Origin: Bradyrhizobium sp. CSA207
GTDB taxonomy: Bacteria; Pseudomonadota; Alphaproteobacteria; Rhizobiales; Xanthobacteraceae
DNA length: 64,000 nucleotides
Direction: 5' to 3'
Assembly (NCBI RefSeq): GCF_029051685.1
Contig: NZ_JAACFT010000040.1
Span: 1-64,000 of the forward strand
The translations under genes were made by a program, and so were the position numbers. Numbering within the stretch: position 1 is the first letter of the stretch; the number at the start of each line of letters is the position of its first letter. Positions 51,984 to 60,296 of this stretch are shown here, piece by piece. Below the pieces are notes generated by a model. That model did no database searches, was not told the DNA's origin, and saw nothing but the letters and a program-made list of their open reading frames with translations.

Positions 51984-52110
51984 GTCATGCCCCGCCTTGT
52001 GCGCGCTTGCGCACTGGGGCGGGGCATCCAGTACGCCGCGTCCCCTCGATTCAATCACGACCGCCTCTGGAATACTGGATTGCCCGCCTTCGCGGGCAAT
52101 GACAGCGGAG
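51984..52110. repeat. REP-like palindrome downstream of modC
   Basis: GTCATGCCCCGCC...GGCGGGGCATCCAGTA and TACTGGATTGCCCGCC...GCGGGCAATGACAGC are two hairpins that together form a larger inverted repeat (outer CTGTCAT / ATGACAG). They lie between convergent modC and the GntR regulator gene. Confidence 0.75.
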
Positions 52111-52111
52111 G

Positions 52112-52855
52112 CTAACGCGCCTTCCGCCGCTTCGGCTTCACCGCCGCGAACACGCTCGTCAAATCTTCCGCTGCCGGCGCCGCATCATCGTCCAGATGCA
52201 GGCGGCTTTCGACGTGGATGAAATGCTCGCGTGAGACGGCGATGGCGCGGGCGAGGTCGCGGGCGCGGAGCGCCTCGACGATGGCGCCGTGCTCGTCGAC
52301 GGCACAGATCGAATCGGTTGCCGGCTCGTAGACCGAGACCATCACCGAGGACCGGCTGAGCAGATCGGCGAGGAAGCGCGAGAGCTCGGCGTTGCCGAGC
52401 GCCTCGACCAGATAGACATGGAATGCGCCGGACAGCCGCACGGAAGCTGCGCGGTCGCCGCGCGTGGCGGCGGCGCGCTCCTCGGCAAGATGGGCGTTGA
52501 GCCGATCGATCAAGGCATCGTCGACATGGCGGACGAGCTGGGTCAGCACGCCGGCCTCGAGCACGCGATGGGCCTCGTAGACGCTGCGGACGTCGTCGAG
52601 CGTCGGGCGCGGCACGCGGGCGCCGCGGTTGGGAATCATCTCCAGCCGCCGCTCCGCCCCCAACCGATGCAGCACCTTGCGGATGCGCTCGCGCGAGACG
52701 CCGAAAATCTCGGCGAGCGGCGGCTCGGCGAGCTTGGTCCCCGCCTTCAGCGTGCCCTCCAGCAGCGCGTGCAGGATGGCCTGATAGACCGCCTCGTCCT
52801 CCGCCGGATTGGCCTTACCGCTTCCTTGGCCGTTTCGTCTGCGCTGCGTCGCCAT
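52112..52855 (-). CDS. GntR-family regulator, FCD type
   Basis: A 247-residue repressor-type protein. The winged helix spans about 20-90 (YQAILHALLEGTLKAGTKL, LAEIFGVSRERIRKVLHRLGAE), followed by an all-helical FCD effector domain (about 95-235: VYEAHRVLEAGVLTQLVRHV, LSGAFHVYLVEALGN) where organic acids or metals usually bind. It is divergent from the ABC importer operon. Two identical 14-bp palindromes lie between them, and it probably represses that operon and itself. C-terminal KPKRRKAR is basic. Confidence 0.9.
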   Translation of the reverse strand: MATQRRRNGQGSGKANPAEDEAVYQAILHALLEGTLKAGTKLAEPPLAEIFGVSRERIRKVLHRLGAERRLEMIPNRGARVPRPTLDDVRSVYEAHRVLEAGVLTQLVRHVDDALIDRLNAHLAEERAAATRGDRAASVRLSGAFHVYLVEALGNAELSRFLADLLSRSSVMVSVYEPATDSICAVDEHGAIVEALRARDLARAIAVSREHFIHVESRLHLDDDAAPAAEDLTSVFAAVKPKRRKAR

Positions 52856-52898
52856 GGGCGTTAGCTAGGCCCAAAGGATGCGCAGCGTCACCTCCAAA

Positions 52899-52912
52899 AA
52901 ATGTGCACATTT
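52899..52912. promoter_or_regulatory. GntR operator palindrome 1
   Basis: AAATGTGCACATTT is a perfect 14-bp palindrome with the GT/AC core of GntR-family operators. It lies 44 bases from the GntR start codon and an identical copy occurs 81 bases away. Confidence 0.7.
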
Positions 52913-52969
52913 GCCGCGCGAGTGCGCAGACACAAATCTCGTACCGCCTCCATCCTATTGATACAACGA

Positions 52970-52975
52970 TATAAA
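52970..52975 (+). promoter_or_regulatory. Possible -10 element of the ABC operon
   Basis: TATAAA lies just before the second operator palindrome, so bound repressor would cover the transcription start region. No convincing -35 hexamer was found at the usual spacing. Confidence 0.3.
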
Positions 52976-52979
52976 ACAA

Positions 52980-52993
52980 AAATGTGCACATTT
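52980..52993. promoter_or_regulatory. GntR operator palindrome 2
   Basis: Exact second copy of AAATGTGCACATTT, about 60 bases upstream of the binding-protein start and just after a TATAAA hexamer. The spacing between the two centres, 81 bases, would allow looping. Confidence 0.7.
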
Positions 52994-53052
52994 GGCATGA
53001 CGCTTGCTGCGTGTTCGTTTCAAACTTTACGCACAACAAACGGGACATGCCC

Positions 53053-54087
53053 ATGCACACCCCTTCCCGACGCAGCGTTTTGACATCCGGCGCGGCCTTT
53101 GCCGCGATCATCGCCGCCCCAGGGCGCCTGCGCGCCGCGCCCAGGGAGATCGTCATCGGCGGTCCCGCGGGCGCCGCGAAATATTTCAATGCCGATCTGT
53201 TTCCGGTGCTGGAGAAGAAGCTCGACTGCAAGGTGCTCTACGAGGGTACCAACTCGCTGACCAATCTGCAGAAGATGCAAGCCGACAAGGCGGCGCCGAA
53301 GATCTCGGTCGTCATCATGGACGATCCGGTGATGCTGCCGGCAGCTAGCGATGGCCTGATCACCAAGATGTCGGCCTCGTCGATTGCCAATCTCGGCAAA
53401 CTGGTCGACGGCGCGGTGCATCAGGACGGCCTGTGGGCGAATTATCAGCGGCCCTGGGCCGGCATCGCCTATTCGACCAAGCGCATGAAGACCGCGCCGG
53501 CAAAATGGGCCGATCTGTGGGACGCGAAATATGCCTCCAAGGTGATCGTGCCGTCGCTGTCGAACACCGAAGGTTTCTGGACGCTGCTCGCGGCAGCCCA
53601 TATCGAGACCGGCAAGCCGTACAAGGAAGCGCAGTACGAGATCGATGCTGCCTTCAAGAAGGTGAAGGAGCTGAAGCCGAACCTGCTCAACGTCTACACC
53701 AATGCGCCGCAGGCCATCAATCTGATGGAGCAGGGCGAGGCCTGGATGATCGGCGGCCAGTTTTCCGCCTACACGCTGATCCGAAAAGCGGACGGCTCGC
53801 CGGTCGATCTCGCCGTGCCGCAGGATGGCGGCTTCGCCATGCCCTCGGGCATCGCGAAGGTGAACGGCGCGCCGGCGGGCGACCTTGCGGATGCCGTGAT
53901 CGACTTCTTCCTGAGCCCGGAGGCGCAGACCATTCTCGCCGACAAGGCCTTTGTCGCACCCACCAACAAGGGCATGCCGACGCCGGCAGGCTTTCCGGAT
54001 CCCGCCTCGCTGTTCGCGCCCGACTGGGCGTTCGTCGCCAAGAATCGCGCCTCCTGGGTCGACCGCTGGAGCAAGGAGATGACATGA
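53053..54087 (+). CDS. Polyamine-type ABC transporter binding protein, Tat signal
   Basis: A 344-residue periplasmic solute-binding protein. The N-terminus MHTPSRRSVLTSGAAFAAII has a twin-arginine SRRSVL motif, so export by Tat is likely. The mature domain has IGGPAGAAKYFNADLF and the PotD/AfuA-like NYQRPWAGIAYSTKRM and YTNAPQAINLMEQGEAWM. The ATG at 53053 has GGGA eight bases upstream; one at 53047 is in frame too. Its ligand is unknown; it overlaps the ATPase gene by four bases. Confidence 0.88.
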   Translation: MHTPSRRSVLTSGAAFAAIIAAPGRLRAAPREIVIGGPAGAAKYFNADLFPVLEKKLDCKVLYEGTNSLTNLQKMQADKAAPKISVVIMDDPVMLPAASDGLITKMSASSIANLGKLVDGAVHQDGLWANYQRPWAGIAYSTKRMKTAPAKWADLWDAKYASKVIVPSLSNTEGFWTLLAAAHIETGKPYKEAQYEIDAAFKKVKELKPNLLNVYTNAPQAINLMEQGEAWMIGGQFSAYTLIRKADGSPVDLAVPQDGGFAMPSGIAKVNGAPAGDLADAVIDFFLSPEAQTILADKAFVAPTNKGMPTPAGFPDPASLFAPDWAFVAKNRASWVDRWSKEMT

Positions 54088-55163
54088 GCGAGGCCATCCC
54101 GCATCTCGTCGTTCGCAGCGTCTCCAAAAAATACGGACCGACCACGATTCTGGACCACATTGACCTGACCGTCCGCCGCGGCGAGCTGGTTACGCTGCTC
54201 GGCCCTTCCGGCTGCGGCAAGACCACGCTGCTGCGCGCCATTGCGGGGCTGGCGCAGCCCGACACCGGCAAGGTCGAACTCGCCGGGCGCGACATCACCA
54301 ACGTGCCGCCGCACAAGCGCAATGTCGGCGTGGTGTTCCAGAGCTACGCGCTGTTTCCGCATCTCACCGTGGCCGGCAACGTCGCGTTCGGGCTGAAGGT
54401 GCGCGGCGCGGCCAAGCGCGAGATCGACGCCGCGGTCGAGCGTGCGTTGTCGCTGGTCAAGCTCGGCCATCTCGGCGGCCGGCGCATCTCCGCGCTGTCG
54501 GGCGGGCAGCAGCAGCGCGTGGCGCTGGCGCGTGCGATCGCGGTCGAGCCGGATGTGCTGCTGTTCGATGAAGCGCTCTCGGCGCTCGATCGAAAGCTGC
54601 GGGAGGAGATGCAGGTCGAGCTGCGCCGCCTGCTCCAGGAGGTCAAGGCGACCGCGATCTTCGTGACGCACGACCAGGACGAGGCGCTGACCATGTCCGA
54701 CCGTGTCGCGGTCATGAACAAGGGTCGAATCGAGCAGCTCGCGGAGCCGCGCGAGCTGTACTTGCGCCCGGCCAGCCTGTTCGCGCTCAACTTCGTCGGG
54801 CTGTCGACGCGGATTTCCGGCACCGTGCTTGCTGCCGATAACGGCAAGGTCGATGTCGAGACCGGGGTCGGCCGCCTGTCGGCGCTCGGCAATTTTCAGG
54901 CAGGCTCCTCCGTCATCGTCGCCGCGCGCCCCGAGCAGCTTCGGATCAGTGAGCAAGGCGAGGCGAACTCGGCGGCCGGGCGCGTCCGCTCCGTGGTGTT
55001 CCAGGGCTCGCGCACGCTGGTCGAGGTCGATGCCGGCGCCGGCGAGAGCCTGCTTGCTGAACTTTCCGGGCGCGACGGCGCGGTTCCGCGCGTGCATGAC
55101 GAGATCCGCCTGAGCTGGCCGGTCGCCGAGACCTTTGCGTTTCCGATGGAGGCGCAGGTATGA
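54084..55163 (+). CDS. Polyamine-type ABC transporter ATPase
   Basis: A 359-residue ATPase. Walker A GPSGCGKTTLL, Q-loop FQSYALFPHLTV, signature LSGGQQQRVALARAI, Walker B VLLFDEALSALD (with Ala in place of the usual Pro) and THDQDEAL are present. A C-terminal TOBE domain spans about 280-355 (VIVAARPEQLRI, VVFQGSRTLVEVDAG). Its ATG overlaps the binding-protein stop and its stop overlaps the first permease start. All four transporter genes are translationally coupled. Confidence 0.93.
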   Translation: MSEAIPHLVVRSVSKKYGPTTILDHIDLTVRRGELVTLLGPSGCGKTTLLRAIAGLAQPDTGKVELAGRDITNVPPHKRNVGVVFQSYALFPHLTVAGNVAFGLKVRGAAKREIDAAVERALSLVKLGHLGGRRISALSGGQQQRVALARAIAVEPDVLLFDEALSALDRKLREEMQVELRRLLQEVKATAIFVTHDQDEALTMSDRVAVMNKGRIEQLAEPRELYLRPASLFALNFVGLSTRISGTVLAADNGKVDVETGVGRLSALGNFQAGSSVIVAARPEQLRISEQGEANSAAGRVRSVVFQGSRTLVEVDAGAGESLLAELSGRDGAVPRVHDEIRLSWPVAETFAFPMEAQV

Positions 55164-56023
55164 CCGAGGCCGCGCTTCCCGCGCCGATGGCGGCGCCCTC
55201 GGTCGATCGCGAGCGGCTCGCCGCGTTTGGATTCGTGCTGCCGTCCGTCGTCATCATCGCCGGCGTGTTCGCATTGCCACTGGTGCTCCTGCTCGGCGTC
55301 AGCATCGTCGACGCCAACGGGCTGACCTTCGCCCACTACAAGCGCCTGCTCGGCTCGCCCTATTATCTCGGCGTGATCTGGAATTCGCTGCGGCTCGGGC
55401 TGCTGACGACGACGATCGCCTTCCTGATCAGCTATCCCGCCGCCTTCGCGCTGGCGCGTGCCCGCGGCGCGTTGCGCTCGCTGCTGCTGGCGACGCTGTT
55501 CCTGCCGCTCGCGGCCAGCGTCATCGTCAAGGCGTTCGCCTGGACCATCCTCTTGCGCAGCGACGGCATCGTCAACGAGACGCTGATCGCACTCGGCATC
55601 ATCGAAGACCCGATTCGGATGATCTTTACCGAGACCGCGTTGATCGTCGGCGCCGTCAACATCTTCCTGCCTTTCATGATCCTGCCGATCTACGCGATCG
55701 TGGCCCAGCTCGATTCCCGCTACGCTGAAGCTGCCGCCACGCTCGGCGCTTCGCCGCTCGTGACATTTGTCCGCGTGATCCTGCCGCTGACCCTGCCCGG
55801 CATCATCGCCGGCGTGGCGCTGGTGTTCTCGCTCTCGGTCTCCGCCTATGTGGTGCCGACGCTCCTGATCGGCGAAAAATATCCGACGCTCGCGACCACG
55901 ATCGCAAAAGCTTATCTTTTGACGCGCGAGCCCGGCTTCGGCGCCGCGGCCGGCGTCGTGCTGCTCGCCATCGCCATCGCCGTCGTCACGCTGAGCGCGC
56001 GGATGTCGCGGGAGCCGAAGTGA
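55160..56023 (+). CDS. ABC transporter permease, PotB type
   Basis: A 287-residue permease with six membrane segments. The EAA loop YAEAAATLGASPLVTFVRVILPLTLPGIIAG (about 197-226, two blocks) faces the ATPase. LFLPLAASVIVKAFAWTILL is typical of the polyamine/iron class. The first about 25 residues are cytosolic. Its ATG overlaps the ATPase stop by four bases and its stop overlaps the next permease ATG. Confidence 0.92.
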   Translation: MTEAALPAPMAAPSVDRERLAAFGFVLPSVVIIAGVFALPLVLLLGVSIVDANGLTFAHYKRLLGSPYYLGVIWNSLRLGLLTTTIAFLISYPAAFALARARGALRSLLLATLFLPLAASVIVKAFAWTILLRSDGIVNETLIALGIIEDPIRMIFTETALIVGAVNIFLPFMILPIYAIVAQLDSRYAEAAATLGASPLVTFVRVILPLTLPGIIAGVALVFSLSVSAYVVPTLLIGEKYPTLATTIAKAYLLTREPGFGAAAGVVLLAIAIAVVTLSARMSREPK

Positions 56024-56820
56024 TGGCGCGGACCGCGATCGTCGTCTGCTGGGCGATGGCCATCGCACTGGCGCTGTTCCTGCTCGCGCCGCTGCTGGTG
56101 ATTGCGGCGGCGAGTTTCTCGCCGACGCCGGTGTTCGACCTGCCGCTGACCGGCGCTTCGACGCGGTGGTACGGCAAGATCGGCCGCCTCGACGGCTTCT
56201 GGCCGTCGCTGCTGCTGTCGCTTCAGATCGCGCTGCTGTCGACCGCGATCTCGCTGGTCTGCGGCACGCTCGCCGCAATAGCGATCGCGCGCGGAAAGCT
56301 GCCGGGCGCAGATATTTTTGCCACCGCGCTGGTCTCGCCGCTGATGATGCCCGGCCTCGTGCTTGGCATTGCGCTCCTGCAGGGCTTTCGCGCGGTCGGT
56401 TTCACCGCGCCCTGGGCGACGCTGCTGGTCGCGCATCTCGTCATCACGCTGCCCTACGTCGCGCGGACCATGATCGCGGGGCTGTCGCAGTTCGACTTCA
56501 CGCTGATCGAGGCCGCGCGCACGCTCGGCTGCACCTATCCCGGCAGCGTGCTGCGGGTGATGGTGCCGGCGCTGGCGCCGTCATTCCTGATCGCCGGCAT
56601 CTTCTCGTTCCTGGCGTCGTTCGACAACTACCCGGTGTCGATTTTCCTCGCCGACGTCCGCACCAAGACGCTGCCGATCCGCATGCTGCAATACATCGAG
56701 GAAGCGCCCGACCCGACGCTTGCCGCGCTGTCCACCCTCATCCTCGCCGGCACGGTGATCCTGCTGTTCGTCAGCGACCGCGTCGTCGGCCTGCATCGCA
56801 TGGCCGGAACCTCGGACTGA
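56023..56820 (+). CDS. ABC transporter permease, PotC type
   Basis: A 265-residue permease with six membrane segments. The EAA loop LIEAARTLGCTYPGSVLRVMVPALAPSFLIAG is at about 155-186. DLPLTGASTRWYGKIG in the first periplasmic loop is typical of PotC-like proteins. The ATG at 56023 overlaps the previous stop as TGATG. It completes the importer; the deacetylase gene follows three bases later. Confidence 0.92.
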   Translation: MARTAIVVCWAMAIALALFLLAPLLVIAAASFSPTPVFDLPLTGASTRWYGKIGRLDGFWPSLLLSLQIALLSTAISLVCGTLAAIAIARGKLPGADIFATALVSPLMMPGLVLGIALLQGFRAVGFTAPWATLLVAHLVITLPYVARTMIAGLSQFDFTLIEAARTLGCTYPGSVLRVMVPALAPSFLIAGIFSFLASFDNYPVSIFLADVRTKTLPIRMLQYIEEAPDPTLAALSTLILAGTVILLFVSDRVVGLHRMAGTSD

Positions 56821-56823
56821 TCC

Positions 56824-57750
56824 ATGAGCGAACCAAATTATCACGTCTCACAGCGCGACTTTACCGGCTATCGCGGCAAGCCGCCGAACCCGCGCTGGCC
56901 GAACGGCGCGCGCGTCGCGGTGTCGCTGGTGGTAAATTTCGAGGAGGGCTCGGAGTTCTCCGTCAACGACGGCGACGCGAACAACGAGGCGATCTACGAG
57001 GTCGTGCACCGGGTCGATGGCCCGGACTCCTGCATCGACAGCCATTTCGAATACGGCACGCGCGCCGCCTGGTGGCGGATCATGGACCTGTTCGACGCGC
57101 ACGGCGTCAAGGTGACGGTGAGCTCCTGCGGCCGCGCGGTCGAACGCTCACCGGAGCTGGCGCGCGACGCCATCAAGCGAGGGCATGAGGTCTCGGCCCA
57201 TGGCTGGCGCTGGCAGAGCCATGCCGAGATGGACGAAGCGAGTGAGCGCAAGGTGATCGCCAGAACCGTGGCGGCAATCGAACGCGCCACCGGGCAGCGC
57301 CCGGTCGGCTGGCACACGCGCTCGGCGACATCGCCGAACACGCGGCGCCTGCTAGTCGAGGACGGCGGCTTTCTCTACGACAGCGACGCCTATAATGACG
57401 ACCTGCCCTACTACACGGAGGTCGCCAGCAAGCGGCACCTGATCCTGCCCTACGCCTTCGACACCAACGACATGCAGTATTACAACGCCGCGCGCTTCAA
57501 CGGCGCCGACTTCGCCGACTATGTCATCGACGCCTTCGAATGGCTCAAGCGCGAGGGCGAGACCTCGCCGAAGATGATGTCGATCGGCCTGCATCTGCGC
57601 ATAATCGGCCGCCCCGGCCGCATCGGCGCGCTGGAGCGGATCCTGGCGCACATCAGCGGCAGCGGCGCCAGCGGCAGCGGCGCCGCGTGGATCGCGCCAA
57701 GGGCGGCGATTGCGCGGCACTGGCTGACGGCGGTGCCGGCAGGAGTGTAA
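56824..57750 (+). CDS. Polysaccharide deacetylase-family protein, PuuE-like
   Basis: A 308-residue protein of the NodB-fold family. Its overall form (RWPNGARVAVSLVVNFEEGSEF, CIDSHFEYGTRAAWWRIMDLFDAHGVKVT, GHEVSAHGWRWQSH, GLHLRIIGRPGRIGALERIL; each shown in part) matches the cofactor-independent allantoinase PuuE and related amidohydrolases rather than secreted chitin deacetylases; no signal peptide is seen. It is the last gene of the ABC operon, so it probably degrades the imported compound. A ureide or cyclic amide substrate is inference. Confidence 0.85.
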   Translation: MSEPNYHVSQRDFTGYRGKPPNPRWPNGARVAVSLVVNFEEGSEFSVNDGDANNEAIYEVVHRVDGPDSCIDSHFEYGTRAAWWRIMDLFDAHGVKVTVSSCGRAVERSPELARDAIKRGHEVSAHGWRWQSHAEMDEASERKVIARTVAAIERATGQRPVGWHTRSATSPNTRRLLVEDGGFLYDSDAYNDDLPYYTEVASKRHLILPYAFDTNDMQYYNAARFNGADFADYVIDAFEWLKREGETSPKMMSIGLHLRIIGRPGRIGALERILAHISGSGASGSGAAWIAPRAAIARHWLTAVPAGV

Positions 57751-57781
57751 TCCTCGTCGGCACCGTTACGGGTGATCGCCG

Positions 57782-58042
57782 CTACCAGCCGCGATCGACG
57801 TTACGCACCTCGCCGGTCCGGGCATCCACATCGACTTTCATCCAGCGGCCGGCGCGGTCGCGGCCTTCGATCTGCCATTCGTCGCCGAGGAACTCGGTAT
57901 GCGAAACCGTCATGACCCCGATATCGGTCGCGACGTCGAGCGCGGCTCGCATCGAGATCTGATCGCCGGTGTCATAGGCCATGGCCGGTGCCGCCGATCC
58001 GAGGACAGCGGCGACGATGGCCGGCAAGATGAGCTTTCGCAT
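57782..58042 (-). CDS. Periplasmic PepSY-like protein
   Basis: An 86-residue protein. A signal peptide spans about 1-22 (MRKLILPAIVAAVLGSAAPA, cleavage near AMA). The mature part GVMTVSHTEFLGDEWQIEGRD and MKVDVDARTGEVRNVDRGW has the strand-helix-strand pattern and the DVDARTGEV ending of PepSY domains, which often inhibit or bind proteases. The ATG at 58042 is chosen because it begins the signal; its ribosome site is CAGGAG. It is convergent with the deacetylase gene. Confidence 0.8.
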   Translation of the reverse strand: MRKLILPAIVAAVLGSAAPAMAYDTGDQISMRAALDVATDIGVMTVSHTEFLGDEWQIEGRDRAGRWMKVDVDARTGEVRNVDRGW

Positions 58043-58173
58043 GGACTGCTCCTGTCGAATCGTTTGACCGTTATGCCCTGAGAACGAGCGGAATGGCGGA
58101 GCGTTCCGGGGGTAGGGGTCACGAACCCGCGCAAATCTTTGGCGGTTGCGGCGATTTGGTGGCGGGTTCCTCG

Positions 58174-58283
58174 TTCCGTCATTCCGGGGCGCCTGAAGGG
58201 TGAGCCCGGAATCCCATTTCGCCACACGTTCTGAGGTGAGATGGTTTCCGGGTTCGCGCTAACGCGCGCCCCGGAATGACATG
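58174..58283. repeat. REP-like palindrome between the PepSY and antiporter genes
   Basis: CGTCATTCCGGGGCGC at the left and GCGCCCCGGAATGACATG at the right are inverted copies about 80 bases apart; the inner GAGCCCGGAATCCCAT and GGTTTCCGGGTTCGC arms also pair partly. This is typical of dispersed palindromic elements. Confidence 0.8.
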
Positions 58284-58288
58284 GGGAA

Positions 58289-60082
58289 TTAAACCCCCGC
58301 CACCGAGGTCCACACATCCGCGAGCTTGCGCCGAAACATCTGCATGCGTGTCAGCGCTACCGGCGTTTCCTCGTCTTCCGGCAGGCGCAGGCCGACGACG
58401 TTGACGCGGCCGCCGGAGATGCTGCGTGCGACGAGCACGATCGTGTCAAGCGCAAGCTCCGCGCCCTCCTTCGGCGCCCGGTCGAGATGGACGTCGAAAT
58501 AGTCGGCCAGCGTCAGCTTGCTCTCGTCCTCACTCACGTTCACGCCGTAGATCTCGGCGAGCTCGGCGAGCGTGTGCTCGCCGGACACCATGAAGTCGCC
58601 GAGCAGATGCGGATCGGGCGCCGAGCCCGGCTGCATGTCGACGAAGAAGCGATCCAGCGACTCCGCCTTTTCCGGCGGCGCCAGCAGATAGATGTAGTCG
58701 CCCGGCGCGACCGGGTCGGCCTCCGTGGGCGTCAGGATGCTCTCGTTGCGGATCACCAGCGTCGGCTTGGACCAGGACGGGATCAGCCCGCGGCGGAAAT
58801 ACAGGCTCTTGGGCCGCACCGGATAGCCGACGAGCTGCTGCTCGAGCTGGCCGGGCAAATCGAGCTCGACCCGGCGCGGGCCGCGCTCAGCGCGCGGCAG
58901 CGCCACGTGCAGCTTGCGCGCCGCCGGCGCCAGCGTCCAGCCTTGCAGCAGCAGCGAGATGATGACCACGACGAAGGCGACGTCGAAATAGAGATAGGCC
59001 TTCGACAGGCCGACCAGCATCGGGATCGACGCCAAGAAGATCGCGACCGCCCCGCGCAGGCCGGTCCAGGCGATGAAGATCTTTTCGCGCCAGTTGAAGC
59101 GGAACGGCGCGAGGCAAAGGAAGACCGCGATCGGCCGCGCGATCAGCATCAGGACAAAGGCGATCGCGACCGCCGGCAGCACGCTGGCGCCGAGCCGGCT
59201 CGGCGAGACCAAGAGGCCAAGCAGGACGAACATCACGATCTGCGCCAGCCAGGTCGCCGCGTCCAGGAAGGCAACCACCGAATTATGCGCGCGCGTCGGC
59301 CGGTTGCCGATGATGATGCCGGCGAGATAGACCGCGAGGAAGCCGGAGGCATGCATGATCTGCGAACCGCCGAAGATGACGAGCGCCCCCGTGGTCACAA
59401 AGGGCGCGTGCAGGCCCTGCGGCAGCGCCACCTGGTTGAGCGCGATGACGACCAGACGCCCGCCGATCACGCCGACGATAGCGCCCAGCACCGCCTCCTG
59501 GACGAACTCCATCAGCACGTGCCCCGCCGTGCTCGATCCCAACGAAATGTATTCGACCAGCATCAAGGTGAGGAAGATCGCGAAGGGGTCGTTGGTGCCG
59601 GATTCCGCCTCCAGGGTCGCACCGACGCGCGGGCGCAGCCGAAGACCCTGGGTATGCACCAGCAGGAACACTGCAGCAGCGTCCGTCGAGGCCACCACGG
59701 CGCCGATCAACAGCGACTCCGTCCAGTTGAGGTCGAGCGCATATTTCGCGAACGGCGCCGTGATCAGCGCGGTCAGGAGCACGCCGGCGGTCGCGAGCAT
59801 CACGGAGGGCGCGAGCACGGTGCGGATGCTGGCAAAGCGGGTCCTCAAGCCGCCGTCGAACAGGATCAGCGCCAGTGCCACCGAGCCGACCAGATAGGTG
59901 GTGCGGACGTCGTCGAACTGCAGCTGCCCGGGACCGGAATCGCCCGCCAGCATGCCGATCGCGAGGAAGACGAGCAGCAAGGGCGCGCCGAAGCGCAGCG
60001 CAAGCAGGCTTGACAGGATACCGGCCAACACCAGGACGGCGCCGAGCAATATGGCGAGGCTGACAGAGTCGAGGGAGGCCAT
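58289..60082 (-). CDS. K+/H+ or Na+/H+ antiporter, NhaP2/CvrA type
   Basis: A 597-residue protein. About twelve membrane segments (1-390) form the CPA1 exchanger (FLAIGMLAGDSGPG, GAVVASTDAAAVF, LEAESGTNDPFAI; each a family motif). A cytosolic TrkA-C-like domain (about 410-490, VIRNESILTPTEADPVAPGDY) and a C-terminal CorC_HlyC-like domain follow, as in NhaP2. The ATG at 60082 follows GGAAGGTGG. It would export K+ or Na+ in exchange for protons. It is divergent from the MscS gene. Confidence 0.9.
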   Translation of the reverse strand: MASLDSVSLAILLGAVLVLAGILSSLLALRFGAPLLLVFLAIGMLAGDSGPGQLQFDDVRTTYLVGSVALALILFDGGLRTRFASIRTVLAPSVMLATAGVLLTALITAPFAKYALDLNWTESLLIGAVVASTDAAAVFLLVHTQGLRLRPRVGATLEAESGTNDPFAIFLTLMLVEYISLGSSTAGHVLMEFVQEAVLGAIVGVIGGRLVVIALNQVALPQGLHAPFVTTGALVIFGGSQIMHASGFLAVYLAGIIIGNRPTRAHNSVVAFLDAATWLAQIVMFVLLGLLVSPSRLGASVLPAVAIAFVLMLIARPIAVFLCLAPFRFNWREKIFIAWTGLRGAVAIFLASIPMLVGLSKAYLYFDVAFVVVIISLLLQGWTLAPAARKLHVALPRAERGPRRVELDLPGQLEQQLVGYPVRPKSLYFRRGLIPSWSKPTLVIRNESILTPTEADPVAPGDYIYLLAPPEKAESLDRFFVDMQPGSAPDPHLLGDFMVSGEHTLAELAEIYGVNVSEDESKLTLADYFDVHLDRAPKEGAELALDTIVLVARSISGGRVNVVGLRLPEDEETPVALTRMQMFRRKLADVWTSVAGV

Positions 60083-60296
60083 CCACCTTCCGGGTGCAAA
60101 TCGCTGGAATGGCATCCTTATCGTCGGCACACTCCCGCGCCAACTCATTTTCGCCCGCTCGCGGCAATCTGCGCGTATTTTGCGGTCTTAACTCGGATCG
60201 CATGCCGGTGTATCGATGGCCCGGCCGCGTGCTTTGTGGGATTCTGCGGCGCCCTCGAATCAAATCTTCCCGCCCGCCTCCCGACGAGACCTCCCG

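Noticed and set aside
58487..60013. 508-codon open frame on the + strand
   Set aside because: Antisense to the antiporter gene and full of Arg/Asp/Gln runs; the leftward frame has clear membrane segments and family motifs.
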